A stretch of DNA of 64,000 nucleotides from Burkholderia sp. Ax-1724 (GTDB lineage Bacteria; Pseudomonadota; Gammaproteobacteria; Burkholderiales; Burkholderiaceae), in the NCBI RefSeq assembly GCF_011752995.1, contig NZ_VWWL01000010.1, positions 1 through 64,000 of the forward strand, given 5' to 3'. Of the stretch, positions 46,990 to 55,841 are shown in pieces. A model generated the notes under the pieces. It did no database searches. It was not told the origin of the DNA and saw only the letters and a list, made by a program, of their open reading frames with translations. Position 1 is the stretch's first letter. Each line of letters starts with the position of its first letter. The translations under genes and the position numbers were made by a program.

Positions 46990-49185
46990 ATGCAACAGCT
47001 ACTTTCGCCGTTCCGCATGAAACCGTTGACGCAGTGCGTTCTGGCCGCACTGTGCATGTCCGGTATCCAGTTCGCTCATGCGCAGGAGGCGGGCGATCTC
47101 GGCTCCGTGCAGAGCACCGCCACATCGTCGTCGCCGGCCAATGCGCCGACCGGCTCGAAAAACGTGCAGACCGCGCCCGCGCAAGCGCCGACGCAAGGCT
47201 CGCTCACGGCCACCGAGCCGCAGTCGACGATCAGCCATCACTACATCCAGAACAGCACCGCGCCGACCGAGAACTACAGCGACATCATGAACATCGCGCC
47301 GAGCGTCTCGAGCATCTCGCCGAACGGTCCCGGCTTGATGGAGTCGCCCACCATGTCTATCCGCGGTTTTCAGGACGGGCAGTACAACGTGACGTTCGAC
47401 GGGATACCGTTTGGTGATGCGAACAACTTCACGCATCACTCGACGTCGTTTTTCTCGTCGCAGGCGATTAACCGCCTCACCGTCGATCGTGGCCCGGGCG
47501 ACGCTTCGCAAATCGGCTTCGCCACGTTCGGCGGCACGATCGCGATGGAGTCGTTGATCCCGTCGATGACCCCGTCGGCCGCTCTGCTCGGCACGTATGG
47601 CAGCTACAACACCTGGCTCGCCGGCGCCGAGCTCAACACGGGCGATCTGCAGCAGCTGGGTGACGCGCGCGCGACGTTCGGCTACACGCAAAGCAGCAGC
47701 GACGGTTATCTGACCGGCGCCTCCCAGCGTCGCGAGAACGCCTACTTCAAATTCGAGAAGCCGCTTGGCGACTCGACGGTGCTCACCCTGTTCGGCACCT
47801 ATAACAAGATTCATCAGAACACGCCGTATGGCTCCTCCGCGGCCCAGATTGCGGAGTTCGGTCCTAACTATGGCCTCTCCAGCAACCCGCTGAGCCAGGC
47901 GTATTCGGGCTATAACTACGACCTGGTCAATACGGACTTCGAGTACATCGGCGTCCAGACGAAGGTCGCGCAGTGGGCGATCGACAACAAGCTTTATACC
48001 TACGGGTACTACCACACCGGCTTCCAGGGTGTGTCGCCGAACAGCAGCTTGCCGTACAACGCATTTTCGACGAAGGGCCCGTACCTCCCCGCCGGCAACG
48101 TTGCCGGCCAGGAGCAGGAAAGCGACTACCGGGCCTGGGGCGACGTGGTGCGCGCGCAAAGAGACATCGGCCCCGGTTCGCTCGAGTTCGGCGCCTGGTT
48201 CGCTTACCAGACCAACTTCCGCGACCGGGTCGAAGCCAACGCCACCCAGAACTTCGCGTTCGTGGCGCCGATGTTTTCGATGACCAACACGCTGACCACT
48301 TTCCAGCCGTACATCCAGTACGCCTGGAAGCTGCCGTACGGCTTCACGGTCACCCCCGGCGTGAAATACGCGCTGTTCCGCCGCGACCTCTATTCGGCCA
48401 TGAACCAGGGCTCGGGCCTGCCGGCCGACTACGGCCAGACCTGGACGAAGGTGCTGCCCTCGCTGCAGATCCACGAGAAGATCAATTCGAACTGGAGCGC
48501 CTACGCCCAGTATGCACAAGGCTTTCTCGCGCCCAATCTGAATACGTTCAACATTCCTAACCTGACGGCCAACAGCCAGCCTGACCCCCAGCGAACGGAC
48601 AACTATCAGATCGGCACCACCTATAAGACCGACCGCCTGACGGCTTCCGTCGACCTGTACTACATCAAGTTCGCCAATGAAATCACGAGCGTGAACATCG
48701 GCGGCAACACGTTCTACTCGAATGCCGGCGCGGCGACCTACAAGGGCATCGAAACGGAAGCGACGTACTACGCGGGGCTCGGCTTCAGCCTGTACGGAAA
48801 CCTGACGTTCAACTCGGCGAAGCAGCACAGCGACAACTCCTGGATGCCGTTCACGCCGAACAAGACAGCGGCAGCAGGCCTGCTCTATGAACGCGGACCG
48901 CTGACCGGCTCGTTGATCACGAAGTTCATCGGCCGGCAGTACGGCACCACGGGCAACCAGATCCCGATCGGCGGCTTTGCGCAGACCGATCTCTCCGTGG
49001 GCTACACGTTCAAGCCCGCCACATCGATGGTCCACGACGTGCGCGTGGGCCTGCAACTCGACAACCTCTTTAACCGCACGGGTATCAACGGGTTCTTCGG
49101 TTTCGGCGCAGACGCTGCCAAGACCCCGCTCTACTGGACGCAGGCCGGACGCTCGGTGTTCGGCACGGTTCAGGTAGATTTCTAA
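46990..49185 (+). CDS. TonB-dependent outer-membrane receptor
   Basis: This 731-residue receptor has a signal sequence (MKPLTQCVLAALCMSGIQFAHA), a plug domain (YSDIMNIAPSVSSISPNGPG, MSIRGFQDGQYNVTFDGIPFGD, INRLTVDRGPGDASQIG) and a 22-strand-type barrel ending in VQVDF. The N-terminus after the signal is Ala/Pro/Gln/Thr-rich instead of a clear TonB box. No STN signalling domain is seen, so control is likely by the two-component genes downstream. ATG 46990 was chosen for its ribosome site; 47017 is possible. The substrate is unknown; PQQ or a metal chelate are candidates by analogy with YncD. Confidence 0.92.
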   Translation: MQQLLSPFRMKPLTQCVLAALCMSGIQFAHAQEAGDLGSVQSTATSSSPANAPTGSKNVQTAPAQAPTQGSLTATEPQSTISHHYIQNSTAPTENYSDIMNIAPSVSSISPNGPGLMESPTMSIRGFQDGQYNVTFDGIPFGDANNFTHHSTSFFSSQAINRLTVDRGPGDASQIGFATFGGTIAMESLIPSMTPSAALLGTYGSYNTWLAGAELNTGDLQQLGDARATFGYTQSSSDGYLTGASQRRENAYFKFEKPLGDSTVLTLFGTYNKIHQNTPYGSSAAQIAEFGPNYGLSSNPLSQAYSGYNYDLVNTDFEYIGVQTKVAQWAIDNKLYTYGYYHTGFQGVSPNSSLPYNAFSTKGPYLPAGNVAGQEQESDYRAWGDVVRAQRDIGPGSLEFGAWFAYQTNFRDRVEANATQNFAFVAPMFSMTNTLTTFQPYIQYAWKLPYGFTVTPGVKYALFRRDLYSAMNQGSGLPADYGQTWTKVLPSLQIHEKINSNWSAYAQYAQGFLAPNLNTFNIPNLTANSQPDPQRTDNYQIGTTYKTDRLTASVDLYYIKFANEITSVNIGGNTFYSNAGAATYKGIETEATYYAGLGFSLYGNLTFNSAKQHSDNSWMPFTPNKTAAAGLLYERGPLTGSLITKFIGRQYGTTGNQIPIGGFAQTDLSVGYTFKPATSMVHDVRVGLQLDNLFNRTGINGFFGFGADAAKTPLYWTQAGRSVFGTVQVDF

Positions 49186-49203
49186 TTTCAGGCGAACATA
49201 TCC

Positions 49204-49893
49204 ATGAACATCACTCAATTCACTCACTTCGCGAACGATTCGGGCGGCGTACTTTACGTCATCGTCTTCATGTTGTTCGTTGCACTGACCGTCATCATCG
49301 AGCGGCTGTCGTTCCTGCACCGCGCGATGGGCAGCACCCGGGCGGCGCTCGAGCGCATCGACACCCTGGGCGCGCTCGATACGTCGAAGCTCACGACTTG
49401 CGCGGCGCAATTCTCCGGTCTGCCGGTCGAACGCGTGCTGACTACCGCGGCCCACCTCGCGAACCGTGCGTCGCGCGAAGACCTCGACGCGTCACTCGAA
49501 GAGACGATCATGCGCGAAGCACCGCGCGTCGACCGCTTCCTGTGGGTGCTCGACACCGTCGTCACGCTGGCGCCGCTGCTCGGCCTGTTCGGCACCATCG
49601 TCGGCATGTTCAACGCGTTCCAGGTGCTGTCGAACCCGGGCAATGCGCCGACCCAGGTCACGGGCGGCGTCGCCGAGGCGTTGGTGGCGACGGCTTCGGG
49701 CCTGTTCGTGGCGATGATCGGCCTGGTGTTCTTCAATGGTCTGGAGAAACGCGTGCGCACGCTGATGCATCAACTCGAAACGCTGAAGGCCGCGCTGGTT
49801 AACCGGCTTACAGGCGTGCCGCGCGAGGTGCAGAAGGAAGTGCGCGAAGTGCCGGATGCCGGTGTCGTTAAACTCGCACCCCAAAGGACGTGA
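49204..49893 (+). CDS. exbB: ExbB-type proton-channel protein
   Basis: This 229-residue MotA/TolQ/ExbB protein starts MNITQFTHFANDSGGVLYVIVFMLFVALTVIIERL, the first membrane helix. The conserved LDTVVTLAPLLGLFGTIVGMFNAFQVL and ATASGLFVAMIGLVFFN form the other two. With ExbD it converts proton flow into TonB movement. It starts 18 bp after the receptor stop, so this locus has its own dedicated energiser. Confidence 0.93.
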   Translation: MNITQFTHFANDSGGVLYVIVFMLFVALTVIIERLSFLHRAMGSTRAALERIDTLGALDTSKLTTCAAQFSGLPVERVLTTAAHLANRASREDLDASLEETIMREAPRVDRFLWVLDTVVTLAPLLGLFGTIVGMFNAFQVLSNPGNAPTQVTGGVAEALVATASGLFVAMIGLVFFNGLEKRVRTLMHQLETLKAALVNRLTGVPREVQKEVREVPDAGVVKLAPQRT

Positions 49894-50294
49894 TGATGAA
49901 GTACTTCGAAGCCCGCAAGGCGCGCATCGAGATCATCCCGATGATCGACATCATGTTCTTTCTACTGGTGTTCTTCATCATGATTACGCTGCACATGATT
50001 CCGAACGCAGGGCTGCGCACGCAGTTACCCGCAAGTTCGAGCACGCAGGAACTGCCGCCGGCGAAAGTGACGGTGACGTTGGCCGAAGACGGCACGCTAT
50101 CGGTCGATGGCCGCACGATGGCGCTGGGCGAACTGACCGCCATGCTGCAGGCACGCCCCGATGCAGCGCACACGGCCGTGACGATCGTCGGTGCGAAGGG
50201 TGCCCGGATTCAGCAGCTCGTTTCGTTGATGGATGCCTGCCGCGCGGCCGGCATCTCGCAGATTTCCATGGCCACGCAACCCGCGTCGAAGTGA
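49893..50294 (+). CDS. exbD: ExbD-type proton-channel protein
   Basis: The 133-residue protein has the single N-terminal helix IEIIPMIDIMFFLLVFFIMI, with the essential Asp in MIDIMF, and a small periplasmic domain. The ATG at 49893 overlaps the exbB stop (TGATG) and AAAGGA lies upstream; ATG 49896 is an alternative. It functions with ExbB and the next gene. Confidence 0.93.
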   Translation: MMKYFEARKARIEIIPMIDIMFFLLVFFIMITLHMIPNAGLRTQLPASSSTQELPPAKVTVTLAEDGTLSVDGRTMALGELTAMLQARPDAAHTAVTIVGAKGARIQQLVSLMDACRAAGISQISMATQPASK

Positions 50295-50295
50295 T

Positions 50296-51015
50296 ATGGC
50301 GACCGTACCCGAACTGAGCGTAACGTCGAGCAAGGCGCCTCGTGCGCACCTCGACCTCCATCGCGCTGCCCCCCTCGCGCTCCTCGTCGAGGCGTTAGTG
50401 CTGGCAGGCGCATTCGGACTGCTTGCGAAAAAGGCTCCACCACCGCCGCCGCCGCCCGCCGTCACGTTGCTGGCGCTCGCGCCGGTAGCGGCACCGGTGG
50501 CGCCGCCCGCGCCGGCACCCAAGCCGCCCGAGCCCGTGCCTGTCGCGAAGCCGATTGCGCCTCCACGGCACTCGCCCGTGCCCGTGCATCACGCTGCCCC
50601 GTTGCAGCCGGCGACTCCGGCTACCCCGCCGGCCCCGCCGCCGACTGCTCAGCCCAGCGAACCGGCTACCGATCCGGCACCTCCAGCGCCGCCGCCACCA
50701 CCGCCCGCACCGTCCGCGGGCGCGGTGAATCCGAGCTTCGATGCCGCGTTGCGGGCCGCGGTCCAATCCGCGTTGCGCTACCCGGAGTCTGCTCGCATGG
50801 CCGGCGTGAGCGGCCGCACGCGCGTGGCTTTTACCTATCGCGATGGAGCGGTGTCGGATGTGCGGGTCGTCGTATCGAGCGGCGTCGGCCAGCTCGACCG
50901 CGCCGCGCTCGCGGCGGTACACGACGCCGCGTACCCCAAACCCGCACCTGAGCTCGCCGGCAAGACACTGTCGAAGCAACTGTGGGTGACGTTCGCTCTG
51001 GACGACGCGCAGTGA
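50296..51015 (+). CDS. tonB: TonB energy-transducing protein
   Basis: The 239-residue protein has one membrane anchor (APLALLVEALVLAGAFGLL), then a long Pro/Ala-rich spacer (residues about 45-145, many PPP runs) to span the periplasm. The C-terminal TonB fold is ALRAAVQSALRYPESARMAGVSGRTRVAFTYRDG (in parts) with KQLWVTFALDD. ATG 50296 starts 1 bp after the exbD stop. It is probably specific for the receptor in this operon. Confidence 0.93.
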   Translation: MATVPELSVTSSKAPRAHLDLHRAAPLALLVEALVLAGAFGLLAKKAPPPPPPPAVTLLALAPVAAPVAPPAPAPKPPEPVPVAKPIAPPRHSPVPVHHAAPLQPATPATPPAPPPTAQPSEPATDPAPPAPPPPPPAPSAGAVNPSFDAALRAAVQSALRYPESARMAGVSGRTRVAFTYRDGAVSDVRVVVSSGVGQLDRAALAAVHDAAYPKPAPELAGKTLSKQLWVTFALDDAQ

Positions 51016-51099
51016 AATTGACTTGTTCGGTCGTTAGAATCACCCGGACATTTGCCCACGATTGTGACGAAAGCGGGCATCCGCGACGGTACGCCTTTC

Positions 51100-51819
51100 A
51101 TGAATCCTGCTGCCAATAACCTTTCCGGCCCCCATGTGCACGCGTCGCACATACTTGTTATCGAAGACGACAAGCCGACTTCCGACCAGATTACGCGCGC
51201 GCTCGAAGACTACGGTTTCTCGGTCGAACAGGCACTGACCGGCTGGCAAGGTCTGTCGCGGGCGCTCGCGCGGCGCTTCGATGCCATCGTGCTCGACATC
51301 ATGCTGCCGGAAGTCGATGGTTTTTCCGTGTTGTCGACCTTGCGCAACCTCGGCCAACGTGTCCCGATCCTGCTGTTGAGCGCACTCGACGCGGTCGACA
51401 CACGCGTGAAGGGTCTGCATGCCGGCGCGGACGATTATCTCGTGAAGCCATTTTATTTCGACGAACTGACGGCGCGTCTCAACGTGCTGCTACGCGGCCA
51501 GGCGGGCGGGCGCGACGACTCGACCCTGACGTTCGGCGACCTGACGCTCGACACGTTGACGGGCCACGCAACGCGGCGCGGCACCGTCATCAACCTCAAG
51601 CCGCGTGAAAGCAAGCTGCTCGCCTTTCTGATCCGGAATGCAGGAAACGTCGTCACGCGCAACATGCTGTTCGAGGCGGGCTGGAATTATCACGCGGATG
51701 TACAGAGCGACGTGATCGCCATCCATCTGACGCGCTTGCGTCGCAAGATCAGCCTCGACGGAAAGTTGCCGCAGCTGATTCACAACGTGCACGGCGCCGG
51801 GTGGGTTCTGCATGTATAA
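51100..51819 (+). CDS. OmpR-family response regulator
   Basis: This 239-residue regulator has a receiver domain with ILVIEDDKPTSDQI, the phospho-acceptor in DAIVLDIMLPEVDGF and the Lys in DYLVKPF. A winged-helix domain follows (LKPRESKLLAFLIRNAGNVVTRNMLFEAGW, then HLTRLRRKISLDG). ATG 51100 is taken for the normal N-terminus; earlier in-frame codons lack support. It follows tonB by 84 bp and overlaps the kinase by 8 nt. It probably controls the uptake operon. Confidence 0.92.
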   Translation: MNPAANNLSGPHVHASHILVIEDDKPTSDQITRALEDYGFSVEQALTGWQGLSRALARRFDAIVLDIMLPEVDGFSVLSTLRNLGQRVPILLLSALDAVDTRVKGLHAGADDYLVKPFYFDELTARLNVLLRGQAGGRDDSTLTFGDLTLDTLTGHATRRGTVINLKPRESKLLAFLIRNAGNVVTRNMLFEAGWNYHADVQSDVIAIHLTRLRRKISLDGKLPQLIHNVHGAGWVLHV

Positions 51820-53230
51820 GCTGCGTTTGCTGTTTCGCCAGCCGTCGCCCTGGCTGTTGTTCTGCCTGCAGGTCGTGATTGCAATCGGCCTCTTTTCACT
51901 CCTGTGCTGGGTCACCATTCGGCATTCGATTGGGGAGATCGATGAGCATCTCTTTCTGAAAGTGGAGCAAATCCAGCATTTGCCGACGAACGAGATCCCG
52001 GCGCGTATTGCGATGTACACGTCGGAAGATCCTGAGAACAGACGGCCATTCGGCTATTTCGGCCCAGGCGGCGAGCATCTCGTCGGCGCCTTCGAGACGT
52101 TGCCGGGCGAGGTCGACGGCAAGCCGTTCGATTACATTGCGACCCTCGGGCACCATGCCGGCGCGGTGCAACGCCACTATCGCGGCGTCGTGGTGCGTTT
52201 GCCGTCCGGCGGCATTTTTGTCACCGCACGATCGACTGATGGAGAGAGGCACTTCGACAAGGTGTTGCTGCTGATCGCGGGGGGCAGTCTTGTCTTTACA
52301 CTCGTCATCGGCATGGTCAGCGGTACGCTTCTGAACGCCGTGGCAGCCCGCCGCTTGCGCGATGTACGCCGGGCGACCCAGCGGATCGCGTCGGGCCGGC
52401 TCGATCATCGCCTGCCGTTGTCGGGCAGTGGGGACGACATCGACAAGATTACGGCCGTGGTGAATTCGATGCTCGACGAAGTCGAACGTCTGATTAGAGA
52501 CATACAAGGCATCTGCGCCGGTATCGCACACGAAGTGCGCACGCCGATGACGCGCATGCGAGGCACTCTCGAAAGCACGCGCCGGCGCATCATGAGCGTC
52601 ACCGAATACGAGCAGGTGATCGACACCGCACTCCAGCAGTCCGACATTGTCATGACGCGCTTCTCCGCTCTCCTGCGAATGGCGCAGATAGGCGAAGCAG
52701 CGGGCCTTGCCAGGAAGGGCCCGCTGAACTTGCAAGATGTCCTGAATGATGTCATCGACTTCTACGAAGCTCCCGCCGAGGACCTTTCAATTACGCTTGA
52801 GCTGTTGCCGTGCGTGCCGGTGATCGTCAACGGCGAGGCAGACCTGCTGTTTAGCGCATTCGGCAACCTGGTCGAGAACGCGCTGAAATTCACGCCGCCG
52901 GGCGGAGCTATCACCGTGGCGCTGCATCAGCGAGATGGCAAGGTAACCATCGAAGTCAGGGATACGGGCCCCGGCATTCCGGTTGCCGAACGAGACCTGG
53001 TGTTCCAGCCGTTCTATCGCGCTGAGCACCAGACCGGTACGACAGCCGCCGGCAGTGGGATCGGACTGAGCCTCGTTGCGGCGATTGCGCGGCTGCATAA
53101 CGCGCACGTCAGCGTTCGCGAGGGCGGCCCTGGGTGTTGTATCTCGATAGTGTTTGAGTCTGAGATGCCTGTTCGTCCGACGGGCGCATCGCGTGAGCAG
53201 GTCGATTCCGTGAAGCCGCGCTTCGCGTGA
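51812..53230 (+). CDS. Sensor histidine kinase
   Basis: This 472-residue two-component kinase has two membrane helices (LLFCLQVVIAIGLFSLLCW and LLLIAGGSLVFTLVIGMVSGT) flanking a periplasmic sensor of about 115 residues. A HAMP-like linker, H-box GIAHEVRTPMTRMRG, N-box NLVENALKF and DTGPGIP plus GSGIGLSLV ATP motifs follow. The sensor shows no known fold to me. It is the cognate partner of the preceding regulator by overlap and position. Confidence 0.92.
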   Translation: MYKLRLLFRQPSPWLLFCLQVVIAIGLFSLLCWVTIRHSIGEIDEHLFLKVEQIQHLPTNEIPARIAMYTSEDPENRRPFGYFGPGGEHLVGAFETLPGEVDGKPFDYIATLGHHAGAVQRHYRGVVVRLPSGGIFVTARSTDGERHFDKVLLLIAGGSLVFTLVIGMVSGTLLNAVAARRLRDVRRATQRIASGRLDHRLPLSGSGDDIDKITAVVNSMLDEVERLIRDIQGICAGIAHEVRTPMTRMRGTLESTRRRIMSVTEYEQVIDTALQQSDIVMTRFSALLRMAQIGEAAGLARKGPLNLQDVLNDVIDFYEAPAEDLSITLELLPCVPVIVNGEADLLFSAFGNLVENALKFTPPGGAITVALHQRDGKVTIEVRDTGPGIPVAERDLVFQPFYRAEHQTGTTAAGSGIGLSLVAAIARLHNAHVSVREGGPGCCISIVFESEMPVRPTGASREQVDSVKPRFA

Positions 53231-53378
53231 CCTGGCAGGTCGCGTTCATTCGCGGACGTTGGTGGGGGGATGGAGGAGAGGGTGGCGCGAGAGCGGGCGA
53301 TGGACGCCTGACGGATGGCGAAATTCAGTCTGCGCTAATCCACAATATCTCGCGGCAAATACCCATGAAGAAATGAAA

Positions 53379-53408
53379 AAGCCCGGTCAGCTTTCGCTAA
53401 CCGGGCTT
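53379..53408 (-). terminator. Original tRNA-Lys terminator, left of the island
   Basis: AAGCCCGGT (53379-53387) pairs with ACCGGGCTT (53400-53408). Read on the minus strand a T-run (TTTTTCATTTC) follows, so it terminates minus-strand transcription coming from the tRNA-Lys remnant. It was presumably the terminator of the tRNA gene before the island inserted. Confidence 0.7.
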
Positions 53409-53417
53409 CGTAATTCT

Positions 53418-53466
53418 TGGTGGGGCGTGAGTGACTCGAACACTCGACCTACGGATTAAGAGTCCG
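53418..53466 (-). repeat. Island attachment site: 49-bp copy of the tRNA-Lys 3' end
   Basis: These 49 bp are identical to the 3' part of the intact tRNA-Lys at 56827-56875 (TGGTGGGGCG ... AGAGTCCG), covering CCA, T arm and most of the anticodon arm. Beyond 53466 the sequence departs completely. This is the far-end repeat left by integration into a tRNA gene. It is not a functional tRNA. Confidence 0.9.
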
Positions 53467-53499
53467 AGCGACATCATATTCCTTCATGTGGATTGATAT

Positions 53500-53613
53500 C
53501 CGTGTAGGCACTCTGGGTCCTTTGTGGGTAAGGGTTTTGGCGATATTCTACGGATTTTTTTGTTGACTCATGCAGACTGATTTCCCTAGTATTTGCCTAC
53601 ATGGTGCCTACAC
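53500..53613. repeat. Repeated GCCTACAYGG sites, possible integrase arm sites
   Basis: GTGCCTACACGG occurs at about 53602-53613, GCCTACATGG just before it at about 53595, and an inverted CCGTGTAGGCAC at about 53496-53507. A further TGCCTACACGG lies at 56761-56771, next to the other att site. Such repeats beside an attachment site are typical of tyrosine-integrase arm binding. Confidence 0.5.
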
Positions 53614-53622
53614 GGGGAATGA

Positions 53623-53754
53623 GTGAGCAAACAGAACTTCACTGCGGCTCGGGTCGATAGCCGTCGGCGAACGACTGATTGTGCGGCGTGCTCATGCGAG
53701 GATTGCCCCTCACGCCACCGCTGCAAAGGACGAGGCGGGAGCCGCACCACCTGA
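53623..53754 (+). pseudogene. Truncated tyrosine integrase (N-terminal stub)
   Basis: GTG 53623 begins MSKQNFTAARVDS, which matches the N-terminus common in Burkholderia prophage/island integrases, and then turns into an unrelated Arg/Cys-rich tail ending at 53754. More than 90 percent of the integrase is missing. It sits next to the left att repeat, where the integrase gene of a tRNA-targeting island belongs. The island therefore can no longer mobilise itself. Confidence 0.6.
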
Positions 53755-53804
53755 CCAGTCGGCGCTCAAGATGGCGGGCTCGGAGCGGCCAACGCGCACA
53801 TGAC

Positions 53805-53826
53805 AACGGGGCCTCGCGGCCCCGTT
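53805..53826. terminator. Hairpin after the TsiV-type immunity gene
   Basis: AACGGGGCC (53805-53813) pairs with GGCCCCGTT (53818-53826) around TCGC. It lies just past the 3' end of the minus-strand immunity gene. T-runs are short on both sides, so terminator strength is uncertain. Confidence 0.5.
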
Positions 53827-53848
53827 TCTGTGTTGCTCTAAGCGTTCG

Positions 53849-55063
53849 CTAACCCGGCGAGCCACCGTCGTATCCGAACCTGTTCGACGGCACGGGCTCG
53901 GGCAGTCCCATGGCCTTCCGAAGCCGCAAGAGGTTGGCGGCGACCGCCGCTTTACTGCTACCGACAGTCGGTGTTTTGTGCAGCTCGCGCCATTTTTCGG
54001 TCACCTGGTCGGACGGCACGTCGAAGCGCTTCAGCCAAGCTTCGGTCGCCACCGTGGTGTTCAGTAGCGGGGCGGTACTGTCGAGCGTTCCGCGCTGGAG
54101 AATGTCCATGTCCTCAGCGATGATCGGGCGCAGCGCTGCGTTGAGCAGGACGTACGCGGGTGGCGGCAGCGGCGACTTGCCAGGTCCGTCCGAAATGCCG
54201 GATTGGGGCGCGGCACCTGCTTGGATGATCAAACCATCAGTGCCCAACGGTTGACGAACGAACCAGTCGGGAGGCAACGTCCATGAGGTCGGTCCGCCGG
54301 CCGCGCGCACGAGGTCCGCATTCAGGGCAACGATCCAATCCACGGTTTTGATCTTGCTGACCAATCTCACCGTGCTGTAACCCATGGGATCGCCGACGTC
54401 GATTCCCGGGCCGTACCGACGAGCGAAGAAATACTCCGTCGCCTCGTTTGCTTCCTGCTCCATTGGCGGCAGGTTCACCCCAAAACCGGCATGCCCGTAA
54501 ACCGTCGGGAGGGCTTCACAGAACGCAGCAAACAACGCTTGGAATACCCCCGGCCGATGCTCGAGGAAAGCCCGGGGGAAAGTGAAGTCAAGCACGTCCA
54601 GATTGCCGGAGAGAGTGGCTTTCCAATCAGCTACCGTGAACACGCCGAAATCGTAGAAACCCGTCGCAAGCTTGTGGTCGGCGCTCGTCATTTGCACGAC
54701 CAACGCCTCGTCCGCGGGCACTGTCGTCGCCAGGGTGTCCAGTCTCGGAGCCTTGTCGATCGGCATCGGCTGCTCGCCTTCCGAATAGAACCAGCGCAGC
54801 GGGCCATCATTCGGCGGCTTTTCCTGGAGAGCACGGGCCAGCGCTTGGGTGTATTCGGTGATTGTTGCGTTGTACTGCTCAAAGCACTTCACGACCGCAG
54901 CACGCACGGCAGGCGTGTGTCCTTCGCGAAAGTAGACGACGCCGCGCACCACGAGCGCCGCGCCGGTGATTCCCTTGCGATAGGCCGGTTCGTAAAAGCC
55001 GAACGGCAGCGTATCAGCGCGATTCGGATCGGCGACCCAGGCTTTCATCTGCTCTTCATTCAT
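53849..55063 (-). CDS. TsiV/DUF3396-type T6SS immunity protein
   Basis: The 404-residue protein resembles type VI immunity family proteins of the TsiV (DUF3396) group: GAALVVRGVVYFREGHTPAVRAAVVKCFEQY (in parts), PLRWFYSEGEQP, and YGHAGFGVNLP in the middle. No signal peptide is seen, which suits protection against a cytosolic nuclease. It starts 22 bp after the nuclease gene. A larger-than-usual C-terminal part (after about residue 300) has no recognised domain. Confidence 0.75.
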   Translation of the reverse strand: MNEEQMKAWVADPNRADTLPFGFYEPAYRKGITGAALVVRGVVYFREGHTPAVRAAVVKCFEQYNATITEYTQALARALQEKPPNDGPLRWFYSEGEQPMPIDKAPRLDTLATTVPADEALVVQMTSADHKLATGFYDFGVFTVADWKATLSGNLDVLDFTFPRAFLEHRPGVFQALFAAFCEALPTVYGHAGFGVNLPPMEQEANEATEYFFARRYGPGIDVGDPMGYSTVRLVSKIKTVDWIVALNADLVRAAGGPTSWTLPPDWFVRQPLGTDGLIIQAGAAPQSGISDGPGKSPLPPPAYVLLNAALRPIIAEDMDILQRGTLDSTAPLLNTTVATEAWLKRFDVPSDQVTEKWRELHKTPTVGSSKAAVAANLLRLRKAMGLPEPVPSNRFGYDGGSPG

Positions 55064-55085
55064 GTCTCATCGTTCCATCACGCCG

Positions 55086-55841
55086 TCAGGGCAACATGCT
55101 AGGAGGGAGCCTTCCCGGGGGCGGTAGCGGAAGACTGCCGCCACTTGGGAGGGAGCTGCCGCCGTTTCCGCCGCTTTGGCCGGCAAGGTCGTCCAGGTCG
55201 GACGTCGATGACTTTGACCGACGCTGGGTCGATTCTTGACCATCCTGGTCGTCATCACCGCATCCGCACTCTGCAGGACCAAGTCTCATGAACTTCGAAT
55301 CTGAACCCGCTATGTCGATGTAGTCTTGCCGCTGACCGCGAGAGAAATCGTCCGGTGGAAACTTATACTCGACCACCATTTTAATATTGGCTTGGACAGG
55401 CGGCTGCGTGGGGTCGTTGACAATCACAACATCAGGCCGGCGAAGGTTGCCGTCCCCCGCTTTGTATCTCTTGCGACCACCCGGCCAGAAGTCCTCGATC
55501 CATTGGCGAATGTCCGAGTGAGGTCGCAACGGATCGTCCGGGTCCGTCACCGGCTCCGGTGGGGCCGTTTTCATGTTGTATGTCTGCTCAGGGCGGTATT
55601 CCGTCGGCGCACCGGTCTCAATCCGCGACATCTCGTTCGCGAAATCCAACCGCTGCTGAACGCATCGTTGGCGCTGGATTCGACCATTTCGGGTGGCCAC
55701 GCCGATGTTTTTGCACTTGCAGAGCACAGAACACAGCACCGCGCGGTCTTTCGGCGAAAGACGACCGCTGACCCCTACTGGGGTCGTTTGACCTTCGGGC
55801 GAGACCCCACCGGTCATGGAGCCCGGACCGTAGCCGCTCAT
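55086..55841 (-). CDS. VRR-NUC-like T6SS nuclease effector
   Basis: The 251-residue protein carries a compact nuclease-like core in residues about 95-175: IRQWIEDFWPGGRKRY, RRPDVVIVNDPTQPP and VVEYKFPPDDF, with the D...ExK arrangement of PD-(D/E)xK enzymes of the VRR-NUC kind. Cys-rich stretches (CSVLCKCKNIG; CGCG) flank it, and the tail is Gly/Pro/Ser-rich. Its start overlaps the PAAR stop by ATGA, so it is probably delivered on that PAAR. The target is likely DNA (inference). Confidence 0.7.
   Translation of the reverse strand: MSGYGPGSMTGGVSPEGQTTPVGVSGRLSPKDRAVLCSVLCKCKNIGVATRNGRIQRQRCVQQRLDFANEMSRIETGAPTEYRPEQTYNMKTAPPEPVTDPDDPLRPHSDIRQWIEDFWPGGRKRYKAGDGNLRRPDVVIVNDPTQPPVQANIKMVVEYKFPPDDFSRGQRQDYIDIAGSDSKFMRLGPAECGCGDDDQDGQESTQRRSKSSTSDLDDLAGQSGGNGGSSLPSGGSLPLPPPGRLPPSMLP

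Noticed and set aside
46999..49455. 818-codon minus-strand frame opposite the TonB receptor
   Set aside because: Shadow frame; receptor signal, plug and barrel motifs are clear on the plus strand.
53418..53466. Second tRNA-Lys gene
   Set aside because: Only the 3' 49 nt match; the D arm and 5' acceptor strand are absent, so it is an attachment-site copy.
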